Shown: positions 1 through 12,125, counted from the first letter of the stretch. The stretch is DNA of 64,000 bases from Rhizobium sp. 16-488-2b (GCF_017741815.1 NZ_JAGHMF010000004.1:62001-126000), one strand, 5' to 3'. Translations and numbers: made by a program. Notes: generated by a model from the sequence alone, not told the origin.

Positions 1-512
1 GCTTCAAGAGCTGCCTTGGCAACGCCCATGACGTTGTAGTTCGGCATGACCTTTTCGGCGCCGTAATAGGTCAGCGTCAGCATCGAGCCGCCATCCGTCA
101 TCAGCTTCTCGGCGCGGCGTGCGACCGAGGTGAACGAATAGACGGAGATCTGCATCGTCTTGGCGAAGTTGTCCGCCGTGGTGTCGACGTAACGGCCGGT
201 GAGCTCGTCCTTGTCCGAAAAGCCAATCGCATGCACGATGAAGTCGATCTTGCCCCAGGTCTTCTCGATGTTGTCGAAAACCTCGTCGATCGATGCTTCA
301 TCGCTGACATCACAGTGTCCAGCAAGAATGCCGCCGAGTTCGGCTGCCAGCGGCTCGACCCGCTTCTTCAGCGCATCACCCTGATAAGTAAAGGCAACCT
401 CGCCGCCCTGTGCATGAATAGCTTTGGCAATGCCCCACGCAATCGAACGATTGTTGGCAACGCCCATGATGACGCCGCGCTTGCCTGACATGAGGCCTTG
501 TGCCTGAGCCAT
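1..512 (-). CDS. fabI: Enoyl-[acyl-carrier-protein] reductase, NADH type (partial, C-terminus outside window)
   Basis: The reading frame starts at the ATG complementary to 510-512 and runs off the left edge, leaving about 170 residues. The product reduces trans-2-enoyl-ACP in the last step of each fatty-acid elongation cycle in the cytoplasm. Visible family marks are the N-terminal dinucleotide site GVANNRSIAWGIA and the catalytic Tyr-x6-Lys in YNVMGVAKAALE near the edge. It is an SDR-fold protein, but the GxxxxxSxxxG pattern and the active-site spacing point to FabI rather than FabG. A DnaJ-domain gene lies upstream on the same strand with a gap of about 120 bp. Confidence 0.93.
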   Translation of the reverse strand, partial: MAQAQGLMSGKRGVIMGVANNRSIAWGIAKAIHAQGGEVAFTYQGDALKKRVEPLAAELGGILAGHCDVSDEASIDEVFDNIEKTWGKIDFIVHAIGFSDKDELTGRYVDTTADNFAKTMQISVYSFTSVARRAEKLMTDGGSMLTLTYYGAEKVMPNYNVMGVAKAALE

Positions 513-634
513 GTTTCGCCCCTTAGGTAAATTGATCGATCCTGCCTATGGCATAGCCGGCCAGCCGGTTCAAGATTGCTAGCAATCATCAACTGTTAGG
601 GAACGTAACAAAGGGTGCTAATGTCACCTAAAAT

Positions 635-1873
635 TCACAAAAACAGGCCGTTCTTCATAATTCTCATCAAATCCGTGACCTTATCGTCGGGCTTTTCCCA
701 CAGGATAATGCGCAGTTCGACCACCAGATCGCCCTTTCCGCCATCCGATTTGGGCAATCCCTGGCCTTCGAAGCGGATTGATTTGTCCGATCCCGACCAT
801 GCCGGCACGGTGACCGTCAGTGGTCCGTTCGGTCCGTCGATGCGCGCGTCGGTGCCGAGCACGGCGTTTTCGATGGTGACGGGAAGCACGGTGTGCAGGT
901 CGAAACCGTCGACGGTAAAGTCGGCATGTGGGGCGATATGAATGTTGACGACCGCGTCGCCGCGCTGCATGCCCGTCAGCTTGTGGCCCTGGCCTTTGAG
1001 GCGCACCGTGTGGCCCTCGGTGGTCCCCGGCGTCAGCGCGAAGCCGGCGTCGCGGCCATCGCCGAGATCGACGTTCACCCAGGCACCCTTCAAGATGTCC
1101 TCGATGGTTACCGTGGCAATGGCCAGCTGGTCCGGCGCCTTCTCGGGCGCGGGGGTCGCACCGCCGGTAAAGCGGCGGACGAATGAGGTGAGGAGGCTGA
1201 GCGGCTGCAGGACGGCAGCGCTCGCCGCCGCGGTCTCATCCGCGCCGTGCTCGTCGTCTACTGTCTTGCCGGAGTCGCCGGCCTTGGCGCTCTCGGTAGT
1301 CTTATCTGTTTGCTTGTCGGTCTCGGCTTGCTCGGGCTCCGGCCGCTTGGTCCGGCCGGAAGCAAAGCCGCGCGCCCGTCCGCCACCGCTCGCCGCGCGC
1401 GCCTGGTTGCCAAAGATCCGCTCGATCATTTCTTCCGCGGGTTCTGCGGCGCCGGCCTGCTGCTGCTGTTGCGGCTGCGGCTGCGGCTGCGGCTGCTTGG
1501 CGGCCTCGGCTGCCGCCTTCTGCGCCGCTGCCCGCGCCAGTTCTTCCATCACCCGCTCGGCGTTTTCCTGCGCCTGCTTGGCGCGGATCGCGGCTTCGCG
1601 CGCCGCCTGACGCTGCGCCATGATGGTGTTTTCGTTCTGCTTTTCGTTCTGCTTGGCTTCCGCCGCCCGCGCCGCGCTGTCGAACAGACTGCGCTTCTTC
1701 GGGTCCTTCAGCGTGTCGTAGGCACGGCCGATCTCGGCGAAGCGCGCACCGGCCAGCGGGTCGCCCTGATTGTGGTCAGGGTGCACCACCTTGGCCATGT
1801 TGCGCCAAGCTGCCTTGATCTCGTCCTGCCCCGCATCGCGCCTGACGCCCAATATCTTATAAGGATCGCGCAT
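635..1873 (-). CDS. DnaJ-domain co-chaperone (CbpA-like)
   Basis: 412 residues. An N-terminal J domain (about residues 1-70) contains the HPD motif in VVHPDHNQGD. It is followed by a long low-complexity Ala/Gln/Glu linker that includes a pure Pro-Gln run near residues 127-140. A C-terminal DnaJ substrate-binding domain begins around residue 250 (TVTIEDILKGAWVNVDLGDG). There is no cysteine-rich zinc-finger block, so this is a class B/CbpA-type J protein and not the canonical DnaJ. It is expected to stimulate DnaK ATPase activity in the cytoplasm. The Pro-Gln run comes from a repeated ctgcgg stretch at about 1470-1497, which may vary in length between strains. Confidence 0.88.
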   Translation of the reverse strand: MRDPYKILGVRRDAGQDEIKAAWRNMAKVVHPDHNQGDPLAGARFAEIGRAYDTLKDPKKRSLFDSAARAAEAKQNEKQNENTIMAQRQAAREAAIRAKQAQENAERVMEELARAAAQKAAAEAAKQPQPQPQPQQQQQAGAAEPAEEMIERIFGNQARAASGGGRARGFASGRTKRPEPEQAETDKQTDKTTESAKAGDSGKTVDDEHGADETAAASAAVLQPLSLLTSFVRRFTGGATPAPEKAPDQLAIATVTIEDILKGAWVNVDLGDGRDAGFALTPGTTEGHTVRLKGQGHKLTGMQRGDAVVNIHIAPHADFTVDGFDLHTVLPVTIENAVLGTDARIDGPNGPLTVTVPAWSGSDKSIRFEGQGLPKSDGGKGDLVVELRIILWEKPDDKVTDLMRIMKNGLFL

Positions 1874-2128
1874 GTTCCAAACCGCCCGGTGTCCAAATGC
1901 GAGGTGCCGTTTGGCACCCCGAAGCCCCGATTAAACTCATTTGGTGCGCCGAAGTTCGCTTCGCGAGCAGAAAATCTGCGCACATATGCGAACCACAGTC
2001 CCGCAAACTTGCTAATCAGTCCTTATTTGGCGTCAGGACACGCCGCGGTTTTATGCGGAATGGTTATCTTTTGCTAAATCTGGAAACGTAGCCGAGGGCA
2101 GCCGTTAACGACTGGCTGAAAAGGCTGC

Positions 2129-2545
2129 TCAGCTCTCGGGCTGGAAGCTCAGAAGCTGCCAGTTGCCGCCGCCGACGAGGCAGGTCTTGCCATAGAATTT
2201 CGAGATGCCGACATAGGAGTGGCGCGTCGTCTTGAACTGACGGCAGACCTGGCCGGTGTCGTTGTTTTCGACGATCGTGTCGATCACGCCGGCGCTGCCG
2301 GTGGAAGCGTTCGCCCAGGGAAGGGGGCGTCCCTGCAGGCCGTTGATGTCGGCCGAAGTCACGGCATTGCCCACGGTCATTTCGTCGGAGATGCTGTCGC
2401 TCGTCGGCGCCGGCTGCGGCACGGTGCCTGTGGCCACCGAACGGTCGACCTTGTTGCTGCTGAACATATCAAGCCCGCCGGCCATGCAGCCGGAGAGGGA
2501 AAGCACTGCCGTTCCGACAACGCAGATGGCCGCGCATTGGCGCAT
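2129..2545 (-). CDS. Small surface lipoprotein, RT0821/Lpp0805-like
   Basis: 138 residues from the ATG complementary to 2543-2545, chosen because AAGGG precedes it at good spacing. An ATG/GTG 14 codons upstream is also open. The N-terminus is a lipoprotein signal with lipobox LSLSGC, so the mature protein should be lipid-anchored in the envelope. The middle is Ser/Thr/Pro-rich and the C-terminal ~60 residues, including CRQFKTT and GKTCLVGGGNWQLL, form the conserved domain of the rickettsial 17-kDa-antigen-like surface proteins. The biochemical role is unknown. It is divergent from pdxH. Confidence 0.72.
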   Translation of the reverse strand: MRQCAAICVVGTAVLSLSGCMAGGLDMFSSNKVDRSVATGTVPQPAPTSDSISDEMTVGNAVTSADINGLQGRPLPWANASTGSAGVIDTIVENNDTGQVCRQFKTTRHSYVGISKFYGKTCLVGGGNWQLLSFQPES

Positions 2546-2653
2546 GAGGCCCTTTGTATGACGAACTGACTTTGCTATGACTTCCACCCTGTGTCCTGTC
2601 CAGTGGTTTTGGGCTGGGCAATTATCGAATAAACCCGGGGCATTTGAGCTAAT

Positions 2654-3274
2654 ATGTCGGAAAATGAGTTAACAACCAGTGACTTCACCGAGCAAAACGA
2701 GCCGTTCCAGCTCTTTGCGGATTGGCTGAAGGAAGCCGAAGCTTCCGAGATCAATGACCCGAATGCGGTGGCGCTTGCGACGGTCGATGAAGACGGCCTT
2801 CCCAATGTCCGCATGGTTCTCCTTAAGGGATTCGATCAAGACGGATTTGTGTTCTACACGAATTTCGAGAGTCAGAAAGGCCGCGAAGTCCTCGGCCAGA
2901 AAAAAGCGGCCATGTGCTTCCACTGGAAGACGCTGCGCCGCCAGGTTCGGTTGCGCGGCCCGGTTGAAGTGGTGAGCGACGAGGAGGCCGACGCCTATTA
3001 CAAGACGCGCGCCCGCGGCAGCCGCATCGGCGCCTGGGCCTCCAAGCAGTCGCGCCCGCTCGAAAGCCGCTTCGCGCTGGAAAAAGCCGTCGCCGAATAC
3101 ACCGCGCGCTATGCGATCGGCGAGATCCCGCGCCCGCCGCACTGGTCCGGCTTCCGCATCAAACCGACCTCGATCGAGTTCTGGAAAGACCAGAAGTTCC
3201 GGCTCCACGACCGCATCGAGTTCCGCCGCGCCACGCCCGAGGGCGGCTGGGACAAGGTGCGGATGTATCCGTAA
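2654..3274 (+). CDS. pdxH: Pyridoxamine 5'-phosphate oxidase
   Basis: 206 residues, a normal length for PdxH. The enzyme oxidises pyridoxine or pyridoxamine 5'-phosphate to pyridoxal 5'-phosphate using FMN and O2, the last step of vitamin B6 synthesis and salvage. Family blocks are visible along the chain: [20 protein letters not shown] (FMN site), [30 protein letters not shown] and the C-terminal [10 protein letters not shown]. It is monocistronic and convergent with the polysaccharide deacetylase. The ATG at 2654 gives the usual acidic N-terminus. Confidence 0.95.
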   Translation: MSENELTTSDFTEQNEPFQLFADWLKEAEASEINDPNAVALATVDEDGLPNVRMVLLKGFDQDGFVFYTNFESQKGREVLGQKKAAMCFHWKTLRRQVRLRGPVEVVSDEEADAYYKTRARGSRIGAWASKQSRPLESRFALEKAVAEYTARYAIGEIPRPPHWSGFRIKPTSIEFWKDQKFRLHDRIEFRRATPEGGWDKVRMYP

Positions 3275-3345
3275 GCATCGCCTCGGCGGCGTCTGCGATC
3301 GCCCGCGCAAAGGCGGCACGAACCCGCCGCCGCTGACATCGAAAC

Positions 3346-3371
3346 GGAGCGCCGCGCAACCACGGCGCTCC
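3346..3371. terminator. GC-rich hairpin between convergent genes
   Basis: A perfect 9-bp inverted repeat (ggagcgccg ... cggcgctcc) with an 8-nt loop, about 70 bp past pdxH. There is no T-run, so intrinsic termination is only a suggestion. The rest of 3275-3494 shows no gene. Confidence 0.35.
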
Positions 3372-3494
3372 TCGCTCGAATTTTCATCCTAGGTTGAAAA
3401 GATCGTGCCTCGGGGCGCCGGCGTGACCTGCAAACGGCGCGCCGCCTCAAAAGAAAGTGATCGGTGGATAATATCGGCCGGGAGGGGCCGACCC

Positions 3495-4544
3495 TCAGCC
3501 GCGATTGCCCATCAGCTTCAAGGGAATCCCCGAAGCAAGGCCGGAGACATAGCGCGGCTTCTGATAGAGCCCGTTGATCGATAGGCGCGGCAGATAGGTG
3601 GAGCGCTCGAGCGATTGCCGGCCGATGACGCCGGGCTGCGTCGTCACCGCCAGAGAAAAGCCGAGATCCCTCGCTATCGCCGCCTGCTGCTGCGTCACCG
3701 CCTCGCGCGTTCCATAAGGATAGGCGAATGCGCCCGGCCGGTGGCCGCTGATCACCTCGACATAATCCTGGGAGTGGGTCATCTCATCGCGAACCTCGGC
3801 GTCGGAAAGCCGCGCGACGGCACGGTGGCTGACCGTGTGGGCGCCGAGCGAGGCAAGCGGGCTGGCGTCGAGAAGGTTGAGCTCTGGCGCGCCCATCACC
3901 AGATCGTCGACGATCTCGGTGGGGTCGATTCCATGCGACCGCGCCAGCGCATCCACGGCCTCCACGGCAACCGTTTCCTCATGCGCATGAATATAGCGTG
4001 CGAAGCGGGCAAAGGCGCGGTGCTTGTCAGCGGGCGTCGCGGTGTCGATCGTCTCAGCGCCATCGCCGAAATCGAAACTCAGCCTGTCTTCGCGCCGCAA
4101 GAGCGCGGTCAGCGTCTCCCACCAGATCGTATGCGTCCGCTCCACCAGCCCCTTGGCCACGAAGATCGTGAACGGCGCCTCATGCCGCTCGAACACGGGC
4201 ATGGCGTAGACGAGGTTGTTGCGATAGCCGTCGTCGAGCGTAAAGGCCGCGAAGGGCTGCGACGGCTTGGGCTCTAGGAGCGCTTCGGGAACCTCTGCAA
4301 GCGACACGAATCTATAGCCGTCGCTCTTCAGCCGCGTCAGCACCGCGTCGAGAAACTCCGGCGTGATCTCCAGGTGCGCGTTCGGCGAAAAGGCGGAGGG
4401 CTCGTGGGGGCGAACGTGATGCAGCGTGAAGATCGCGCCCCTCCCACGTGCGCCGCGCATCAGCCCGACCGAGCGCAGGAGGTTGGCCACCTCCAGCCCG
4501 CCAGTTATCGCGATCCGCTTTGCCAGCGTTCTGGCGTTCATCAT
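3495..4544 (-). CDS. Polysaccharide deacetylase (NodB-homology) family protein
   Basis: 349 residues. The NodB-type metal-dependent deacetylase core is recognisable from the first motif FTLDDGYRNN (about residue 103) and the metal-binding His-x3-His in GAHTVSH further on. A third motif is the FAYPYGTREAV block. Family members remove N- or O-acetyl groups from chitooligosaccharides, peptidoglycan or exopolysaccharide, but the substrate cannot be read from sequence. No clear signal peptide is present, so a cytoplasmic or membrane-associated sugar-modifying role is possible. It is convergent with pdxH and divergent from the carboxypeptidase gene. Confidence 0.85.
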   Translation of the reverse strand: MMNARTLAKRIAITGGLEVANLLRSVGLMRGARGRGAIFTLHHVRPHEPSAFSPNAHLEITPEFLDAVLTRLKSDGYRFVSLAEVPEALLEPKPSQPFAAFTLDDGYRNNLVYAMPVFERHEAPFTIFVAKGLVERTHTIWWETLTALLRREDRLSFDFGDGAETIDTATPADKHRAFARFARYIHAHEETVAVEAVDALARSHGIDPTEIVDDLVMGAPELNLLDASPLASLGAHTVSHRAVARLSDAEVRDEMTHSQDYVEVISGHRPGAFAYPYGTREAVTQQQAAIARDLGFSLAVTTQPGVIGRQSLERSTYLPRLSINGLYQKPRYVSGLASGIPLKLMGNRG

Positions 4545-4791
4545 CTCCGCTCCGTCTGCGGGGGTCGTGAGGAAGGCGACCCTAGCAAGCGCGAGGTTAA
4601 GCCTTGCTGAATGCCGACTTTGCCTGAATTCTAATATTGCAGGGCGTGTTTTACGGTTTTTTCACCATAAAGGGTAAAATTTGACAAAAATGGTCCACGT
4701 TGCCGCAAAGTCGCGCCATATTGCGTCCATCTGTCTAAGAACGGGACAAAATTCGGGCGACGAGGGTCGGCTGTTCATCGAGGGGAAGTGC

Positions 4792-6120
4792 ATGAGAAAG
4801 CTGTTGGCCGCGATTATAACCGCGACGTTGGTCGTTGCGGCGCCGTTGTCGGCTATGGCTGGCAGCGCTTCGCTCATCCTCGATGCGAGAACCGGCAAGG
4901 TTCTGTCGTCGGAAAACGCCGATGTCCTCAATCATCCCGCGTCTCTTACGAAGATGATGACGATCTACATGGCGTTTGAGGCCATCAATCGTGGCAAGAT
5001 GAACTGGGATACCCCGATCGTCATGTCGAAATACGCGGCCTCCCGCCCGCCGACCAAGCTCGGCGCCAAGGCAGGAACGTCGATCACCGTGCGCGAAGCG
5101 ATCCTCGGCATGATCACCAAGTCGGCCAACGACGCCGCCGCCGCCATGGGCGAAAAGCTCGGTGGCTCGGAAAGCAATTTCGCCAGGCTGATGACGCAGA
5201 AGGCGCGCCAGCTCGGCATGAGCCGCACCTCGTTCTACAATGCTTCGGGCCTGCCGGATGGCCGCCAGGTGACCACGGCGCGTGACATGTCCACGCTCGC
5301 CGTCGCCCTGATGAAGAATTATCCGCGCGAATACCGCCTCTTCTCCACCGCGAGCTTCAATTTCCGCGGCCGCACGATCCGCGGTCACAACAACCTGATG
5401 TACCGCTACCAGGGCATGGACGGCATCAAGACCGGCTATACCAACGCCTCGGGCTTCAACCTCGTCAGCGCCGTCAAGGATGGCAACCGTCGCGTCGTCG
5501 GCGTGGTCCTCGGTGGCCGCACCGCCCGTAGCCGCGACGACAAGATGGCAGCCCTGCTCGACAAGGCCATGGGCCGCGCATCCTCCTCGGGTGGCGCCCG
5601 TCTGGTCGCCAGCGTCAATTCGCGCGAGCCTGTTGAAGTCGCCTCCGCGGCCGATGCCAGCGATCTGCCGGTTCCCGCATCTGCACCGCGTGTCGAGGAT
5701 GTCGCCCCGGTCGCAGCACCCGAAATCGCCCGCAGCGAGCTTGCTCCCAAGGCACTCGGCTATCTGAGCGACACCGTTCCGCAGGAGCGTCCCTCGGCGC
5801 TCGACGCCGTAACGCCTACGGCGAAAATCGGCTCTTCCGCCAAGCCGCTCGCATCCGTCGCCTCGACAGGCGACTGGTCGATCCAGATCTCGGCTGCCCC
5901 GAGCGACGAAGCCGCCCGCGCACTTCTCGCCCAGGCCAAGTCCGAAGGCGGCGCCGCGCTGAAGTCGGCCAACCCCTACACGGAAGCCGTCGGCAAGGGC
6001 GCCAACAAGGTCTACCGCGCCCGCTTCGTCGGCTTCGAAAGCCGTGACGCCGCGACATCTGCATGCGACGCGCTGAAGAAGCGGTCCTACGACTGCATGC
6101 TGCTCGGCGACCGCGGCTGA
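4792..6120 (+). CDS. Penicillin-binding D-alanyl-D-alanine carboxypeptidase with SPOR domain
   Basis: 442 residues from the ATG at 4792. The frame is open for 37 further codons upstream, but this start has GAGGGGAAG before it and opens directly into a signal peptide (MRKLLAAIITATLVVAAPLS ... AMAG). All three serine-peptidase motifs are present: SLTK, SAN (KSANDAA) and KTG (GIKTGYTNASGF). A Pro/Ala-rich linker leads to a C-terminal SPOR domain (about residues 360-440, starting WSIQISAAPS), which in other proteins binds glycan strands stripped of stem peptides at the division site. The protein should trim pentapeptides in the periplasm, probably at the septum. Confidence 0.92.
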   Translation: MRKLLAAIITATLVVAAPLSAMAGSASLILDARTGKVLSSENADVLNHPASLTKMMTIYMAFEAINRGKMNWDTPIVMSKYAASRPPTKLGAKAGTSITVREAILGMITKSANDAAAAMGEKLGGSESNFARLMTQKARQLGMSRTSFYNASGLPDGRQVTTARDMSTLAVALMKNYPREYRLFSTASFNFRGRTIRGHNNLMYRYQGMDGIKTGYTNASGFNLVSAVKDGNRRVVGVVLGGRTARSRDDKMAALLDKAMGRASSSGGARLVASVNSREPVEVASAADASDLPVPASAPRVEDVAPVAAPEIARSELAPKALGYLSDTVPQERPSALDAVTPTAKIGSSAKPLASVASTGDWSIQISAAPSDEAARALLAQAKSEGGAALKSANPYTEAVGKGANKVYRARFVGFESRDAATSACDALKKRSYDCMLLGDRG

Positions 6121-6187
6121 TCCGCCAGCCATTCCGACTGGACATTGCCGCTGAATCAGCGTTCTCCTACGTAAACGAAAGGAGAAC

Positions 6188-6502
6188 ATGATGCTGGATG
6201 ATCTTGCCCTGAAGTTCGAGCGGGCCTCGAGCGCCTATGCCGGAGAAAACGGCATCACGCGCGATGCCGACTGGTTTCTGCTGAAGCTCCAGGAAGAGAT
6301 GGGCGAACTCACCCAGGCCTGGAACCGCGTCAGCGGGCGAGGGCGCCCCAAGGGCCGTTCCGGCGAGGACATGGCCCGTGACCTCGAAGACGAGGCCGCC
6401 GACGTGCTCGGCCACATCCTGCTCTTCGCGCACCGCAACGATCTCGATCTCGCGGCCGCGATCAAGCGCAAGTGGCTGTTTTCACTGGATGAAGCTCTCT
6501 GA
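6188..6502 (+). CDS. MazG-like nucleotide pyrophosphohydrolase domain protein
   Basis: 104 residues forming a compact all-alpha MazG-type domain. The metal-binding pattern is visible as LQEEMGELTQAW (ExxE) and EDEAADVLGHI (ExxxD). Relatives hydrolyse nucleoside triphosphates to monophosphate and PPi and can act as house-cleaning enzymes or phosphoribosyl-ATP pyrophosphohydrolases. The sequence does not decide the substrate. AAAGGAG lies just before the paired ATG codons. The gene faces the acetyltransferase gene 3 bp away. Confidence 0.75.
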   Translation: MMLDDLALKFERASSAYAGENGITRDADWFLLKLQEEMGELTQAWNRVSGRGRPKGRSGEDMARDLEDEAADVLGHILLFAHRNDLDLAAAIKRKWLFSLDEAL

Positions 6503-6505
6503 GCC

Positions 6506-7003
6506 TCAGGCGGCGCTGATGCTCAGCCTGTAGAACTTGCTGTCGACGGCCATGACCGGGAAGCTTGGCGGCAGCGTGCTCTTCTCGACTTCGACGAAGC
6601 CGTTCTTCTCGTAGAAGCGATGCGCGGCGAGAAATTTGTCCGTGGTCCCGAGATAGATGTCGGCAAGCCCCTGCGCTTCCGCGTGCCGCACCAGTGCTGC
6701 AAGAAGCTCCGTGGCCACTCCACGCTCGCGGCCACGAAAATCCGCCGCCACTAACATCTTGCGCAGTGCCGCCTGGTCGTTGCCGATATCTTTCAGCCCG
6801 ATCGTGCCGACCACGGTATCACCCGATGTCGCCACCCAGAACTGACCCTTGCCCGACTGGTAGAACTCGGGAATGGCCGAAAGGTCCGGCTGATCGGCGG
6901 CGGTGATCGCGATCCCGAACTCCTCGCTCTGGATCGGCAGGATGGTCGAGATCACGCCGTCCTTGTCTGACGGCGTGAAGGGGCGAATGCGGATATCGGT
7001 CAT
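6506..7003 (-). CDS. GNAT-family N-acetyltransferase
   Basis: 165 residues from the ATG complementary to 7001-7003, where homology begins (MTDIRIRPFTPSDKDGV). The upstream open extension is Arg-rich and implausible. The acetyl-CoA loop is seen as DFRGRERGVATELL (R/Q-x2-G-x-G/A variant) and the C-terminal motif as AHRFYEKNGFVEVE. The acceptor is unknown. It lies 14 bp after tldD on the same strand and may be co-transcribed. Confidence 0.83.
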   Translation of the reverse strand: MTDIRIRPFTPSDKDGVISTILPIQSEEFGIAITAADQPDLSAIPEFYQSGKGQFWVATSGDTVVGTIGLKDIGNDQAALRKMLVAADFRGRERGVATELLAALVRHAEAQGLADIYLGTTDKFLAAHRFYEKNGFVEVEKSTLPPSFPVMAVDSKFYRLSISAA

Positions 7004-7017
7004 CAGGGAGGGGCCTG

Positions 7018-8433
7018 TTATGCCTGCGTGCCGCCCACCGTCACCTGATCCATCCTCAGATGCGGCTGGCCGACGCCGACGGGAACCCACTGGCCTGCCT
7101 TGCCGCAATTGCCGATGCCGGTGTCGAGCTTCATGTCGTTGCCGACCATGGAGATCCGCTGCATCGCGTCGGGACCGTTTCCGATCAGCATGGCGCCCTT
7201 GACGGCCGGACCGATCTTGCCGTTTTCGATCAGATAGGCCTCGGTGCAGCCGAACACGAACTTGCCGGAGGTGATGTCGACCTGGCCGCCGCCGAAGGAG
7301 ACGGCATAGATGCCCTTCTTCACCGAAGAGATGATCTCTTCCGGCGTCTTGTCGCCACCCAGCATGTAGGTGTTGGTCATACGCGGCATCGGTACATGCG
7401 CGTAGCCCTGCCGGCGGCCGTTGCCTGTCGGCTTCATGCCCATCAGCCGGGCGTTCTGCCGGTCCTGCATGTAGCCGACCAGCTTGCCGTTTTCGATCAG
7501 CACGTTGTAGCCCGAGGGCGTGCCTTCGTCGTCGATGGTGATAGAGCCACGACGGCTGTCGATCGTGCCGTCATCGACAACGGTAACACCTGGGGCAGCG
7601 ACCATCTGGCCGAGCAGGCCGGCGAAGGCCGACGTCTTCTTGCGGTTGAAATCGCCTTCCAGCCCGTGGCCGACGGCCTCGTGCAGCATCACGCCCGGCC
7701 AGCCGGAGGAGAGCACCACGTCCATCGTGCCCGCAGGCGCGTCGATCGCCTCGAGATTGACCAGCGCCTGGCGCAGCGCCTCGTCGGCGCCATACTGCCA
7801 GTTGCCCTCGGCGATGAAGTCGCCGAAGCCGATGCGTCCGCCGCTGCCGTAGGAGCCGCTTTCCTGGCGGTCGCCGTGGCCGACCATGACGGAGATGTTG
7901 ATGCGCGTCATCGGGCGGATATCGCGGACCCGGTGACCGTCCGCGCGCAGGATGTCGACCACCTGCCAGCTGGCGGCGACCGAAGCCGTCACCTGCCGGA
8001 CCTTGTCGTCCTTCCCACGCAGATAGGCGTCGATGTCCTGCAGAACCTTGACCTTCTCTTCGAAGGTGGGCGAGCCGATCGGGTTTTCGTCGCTATAGAG
8101 CTTCTTGTTGGTGCCCTGCGGGGCCGCCGCATAGCTGCCGGTATAGCCGCGCGTCACCGCGCTCACCGCGTCGGCAGCCCGTTTAAACGCCGAAACCGAG
8201 AGATCGCCCGCATGCGCGTAGCCGACCGCTTCGCCGGCCACCGCGCGCAGGCCAAAACCCTGCTCGGTGTTGAAGCTGCCGCCCTTGAGGCGGCCATTGT
8301 CGAACATCAGCGATTCGGCCTGCGCGTGCTCGATATAGAGCTCCCCGTCGTCCGCGCCGGAAAGGGCCTCGGCGACAAGCGAACGCATCTTCGCTTCGTC
8401 GGCGTCGAAAAGCGTCAGGAGATCGGTATTCAT
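7018..8433 (-). CDS. tldD: Metalloprotease TldD
   Basis: 471 residues, the usual TldD size. The zinc motif HEAVGHGLEGDF (HExxxH) is visible. Members work with TldE/PmbA as a heterodimeric peptidase that degrades unfolded peptides and matures some modified peptides and CcdA-type antitoxins. No tldE/pmbA is in this window, so the partner must be encoded elsewhere. Other conserved blocks are GYAHAGDLS near the N-terminus and MQDRQNARLMGM before the C-terminal glycine-rich stretch. Confidence 0.94.
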   Translation of the reverse strand: MNTDLLTLFDADEAKMRSLVAEALSGADDGELYIEHAQAESLMFDNGRLKGGSFNTEQGFGLRAVAGEAVGYAHAGDLSVSAFKRAADAVSAVTRGYTGSYAAAPQGTNKKLYSDENPIGSPTFEEKVKVLQDIDAYLRGKDDKVRQVTASVAASWQVVDILRADGHRVRDIRPMTRINISVMVGHGDRQESGSYGSGGRIGFGDFIAEGNWQYGADEALRQALVNLEAIDAPAGTMDVVLSSGWPGVMLHEAVGHGLEGDFNRKKTSAFAGLLGQMVAAPGVTVVDDGTIDSRRGSITIDDEGTPSGYNVLIENGKLVGYMQDRQNARLMGMKPTGNGRRQGYAHVPMPRMTNTYMLGGDKTPEEIISSVKKGIYAVSFGGGQVDITSGKFVFGCTEAYLIENGKIGPAVKGAMLIGNGPDAMQRISMVGNDMKLDTGIGNCGKAGQWVPVGVGQPHLRMDQVTVGGTQA

Positions 8434-8570
8434 GTCATTATGCTCCGCTGCGGCAGGAAATGCTTCCTGCCGATGTAGGTCCCGGGGACGGTTCGAGCAA
8501 GTGTCGAATTCGTAAGGATCGCAAAAGCGATCAGACGCGGAGGTCAGGAGCCCTTGTTGGGCCCCTGTTA

Positions 8571-9176
8571 TCAGGGAAGCGCGTCGTAGCCTTCAGCGAA
8601 GCCCTTCAGGTCGACGGGAATGCCGATACCCTCTTCAGGCGTCTGGAAGACGATGAAGGTGGCGCTGGCACCGCTGCGGAAGGTCTTGAGCAACTCGTCC
8701 TCGAGCACGACTTCGGCATAGCAGCCGTCGGCGAAGCAGCGAACGAAATAGGCGCGACCGATATCCTTGCCGTCGACGTTGAGGCCGAGACCGTTGGGCA
8801 GCAGCACGCCGAGCGGCGCGAGTACGCGGAGAATCTTCGACTTGCGGTCGGCGGTCTTCAGCACGACCACCGAGAGGCCCACTTCCGGGCGGTCCTCGGC
8901 AATCACGTTCTGCATCAGCGCGCATTGCTCGGCCGAAGCGCCGGCCGGCTTGTCGCAGACCACGGACCACGCGCCGTGATTGGAGCGGACGGTGCCGGGC
9001 GCCTGCGGTTGCGTCTGTCCTGGTGTCGCCTGCGCGGCAGGGGCGCCGGGGGCGGGCTGTGCTGGCGCGGCCGGAGCTGGTGTCGGCGCCGGCGTCTGCG
9101 CGAAAGCCGGAGCGATCGCCGCGGCGGTAACACAAGCCGACAGCACGAACGGCCGCACTAGGGAACGGAAACCCAT
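8571..9176 (-). CDS. Invasion-associated locus B (IalB) family periplasmic protein
   Basis: 201 residues with an N-terminal signal peptide (VLSACVTAAAIAPAFAQ), a Pro/Ala-rich spacer of about 30 residues, and an IalB-type domain starting at HGAWSVVCDKP. Four cysteines in the mature part (CDKP, CALM, CFADGC) could form two disulfides. IalB proteins were first described as Bartonella erythrocyte-invasion factors but are widespread in free-living Rhizobiales, where the function is uncertain. The gene is divergent from the cytochrome oxidase operon. Confidence 0.85.
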   Translation of the reverse strand: MGFRSLVRPFVLSACVTAAAIAPAFAQTPAPTPAPAAPAQPAPGAPAAQATPGQTQPQAPGTVRSNHGAWSVVCDKPAGASAEQCALMQNVIAEDRPEVGLSVVVLKTADRKSKILRVLAPLGVLLPNGLGLNVDGKDIGRAYFVRCFADGCYAEVVLEDELLKTFRSGASATFIVFQTPEEGIGIPVDLKGFAEGYDALP

Positions 9177-9346
9177 GAAAACCTCTGCAGTTCGAATCAG
9201 TGCCGCTAAGTTGGGGCGGGCCGTCCAAAATGAAAAGCCCCACCCGCTGAAAAGCCGGGGACTACGGCGGAAATGGGACGTTTCTTGATTATTCTTGGGA
9301 AGGATGGCTGGCCGACGCCAACATTTTCCGTATCATAAGGAAAATC

Positions 9347-9513
9347 ATGGCATGTTTCGATGCGCCCGGAGGAGGGATCATCGAGGCGAAAATGCCGCAC
9401 GGCCAAATGCTTTGGATTGTTGCGGCAAGTGCTAAACTGTGGTTTGAAGCGCATGAGGATGGCAAGGATTCTGCGTGCAGTGCACGCGGGTCAGCGCTCG
9501 AGGGAGATGAAAC

Positions 9514-9517
<4 letters not shown>
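9347..9517 (+). CDS. Candidate 56-residue leader peptide overlapping ctaC
   Basis: A small open frame with ATG at 9347, preceded by AAGGAAAA at normal spacing. Its TGA (9515-9517) overlaps the GTG start of ctaC in the sequence GTGA. The protein (MACFDAPGGGIIEAK...) has no recognised domain. The overlap and good ribosome-binding site suggest translational coupling to ctaC, but a chance open frame cannot be excluded. The remainder of 9177-9513 holds a 7-bp inverted repeat (attttcc/ggaaaat, 9323-9345) and presumably the oxidase promoter. Confidence 0.3.

Positions 9518-12125
<2,608 letters not shown>

Noticed and set aside
1459..1500. Microsatellite of separate interest
   Set aside because: The ctgcgg run simply encodes the Pro-Gln linker of the DnaJ-domain protein and stays in frame.
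4735..6189. 484-codon minus-strand open frame
   Set aside because: It mirrors the DacA-like gene, whose catalytic motifs, signal peptide and SPOR domain are clear. High GC at third positions keeps the antisense frame open.
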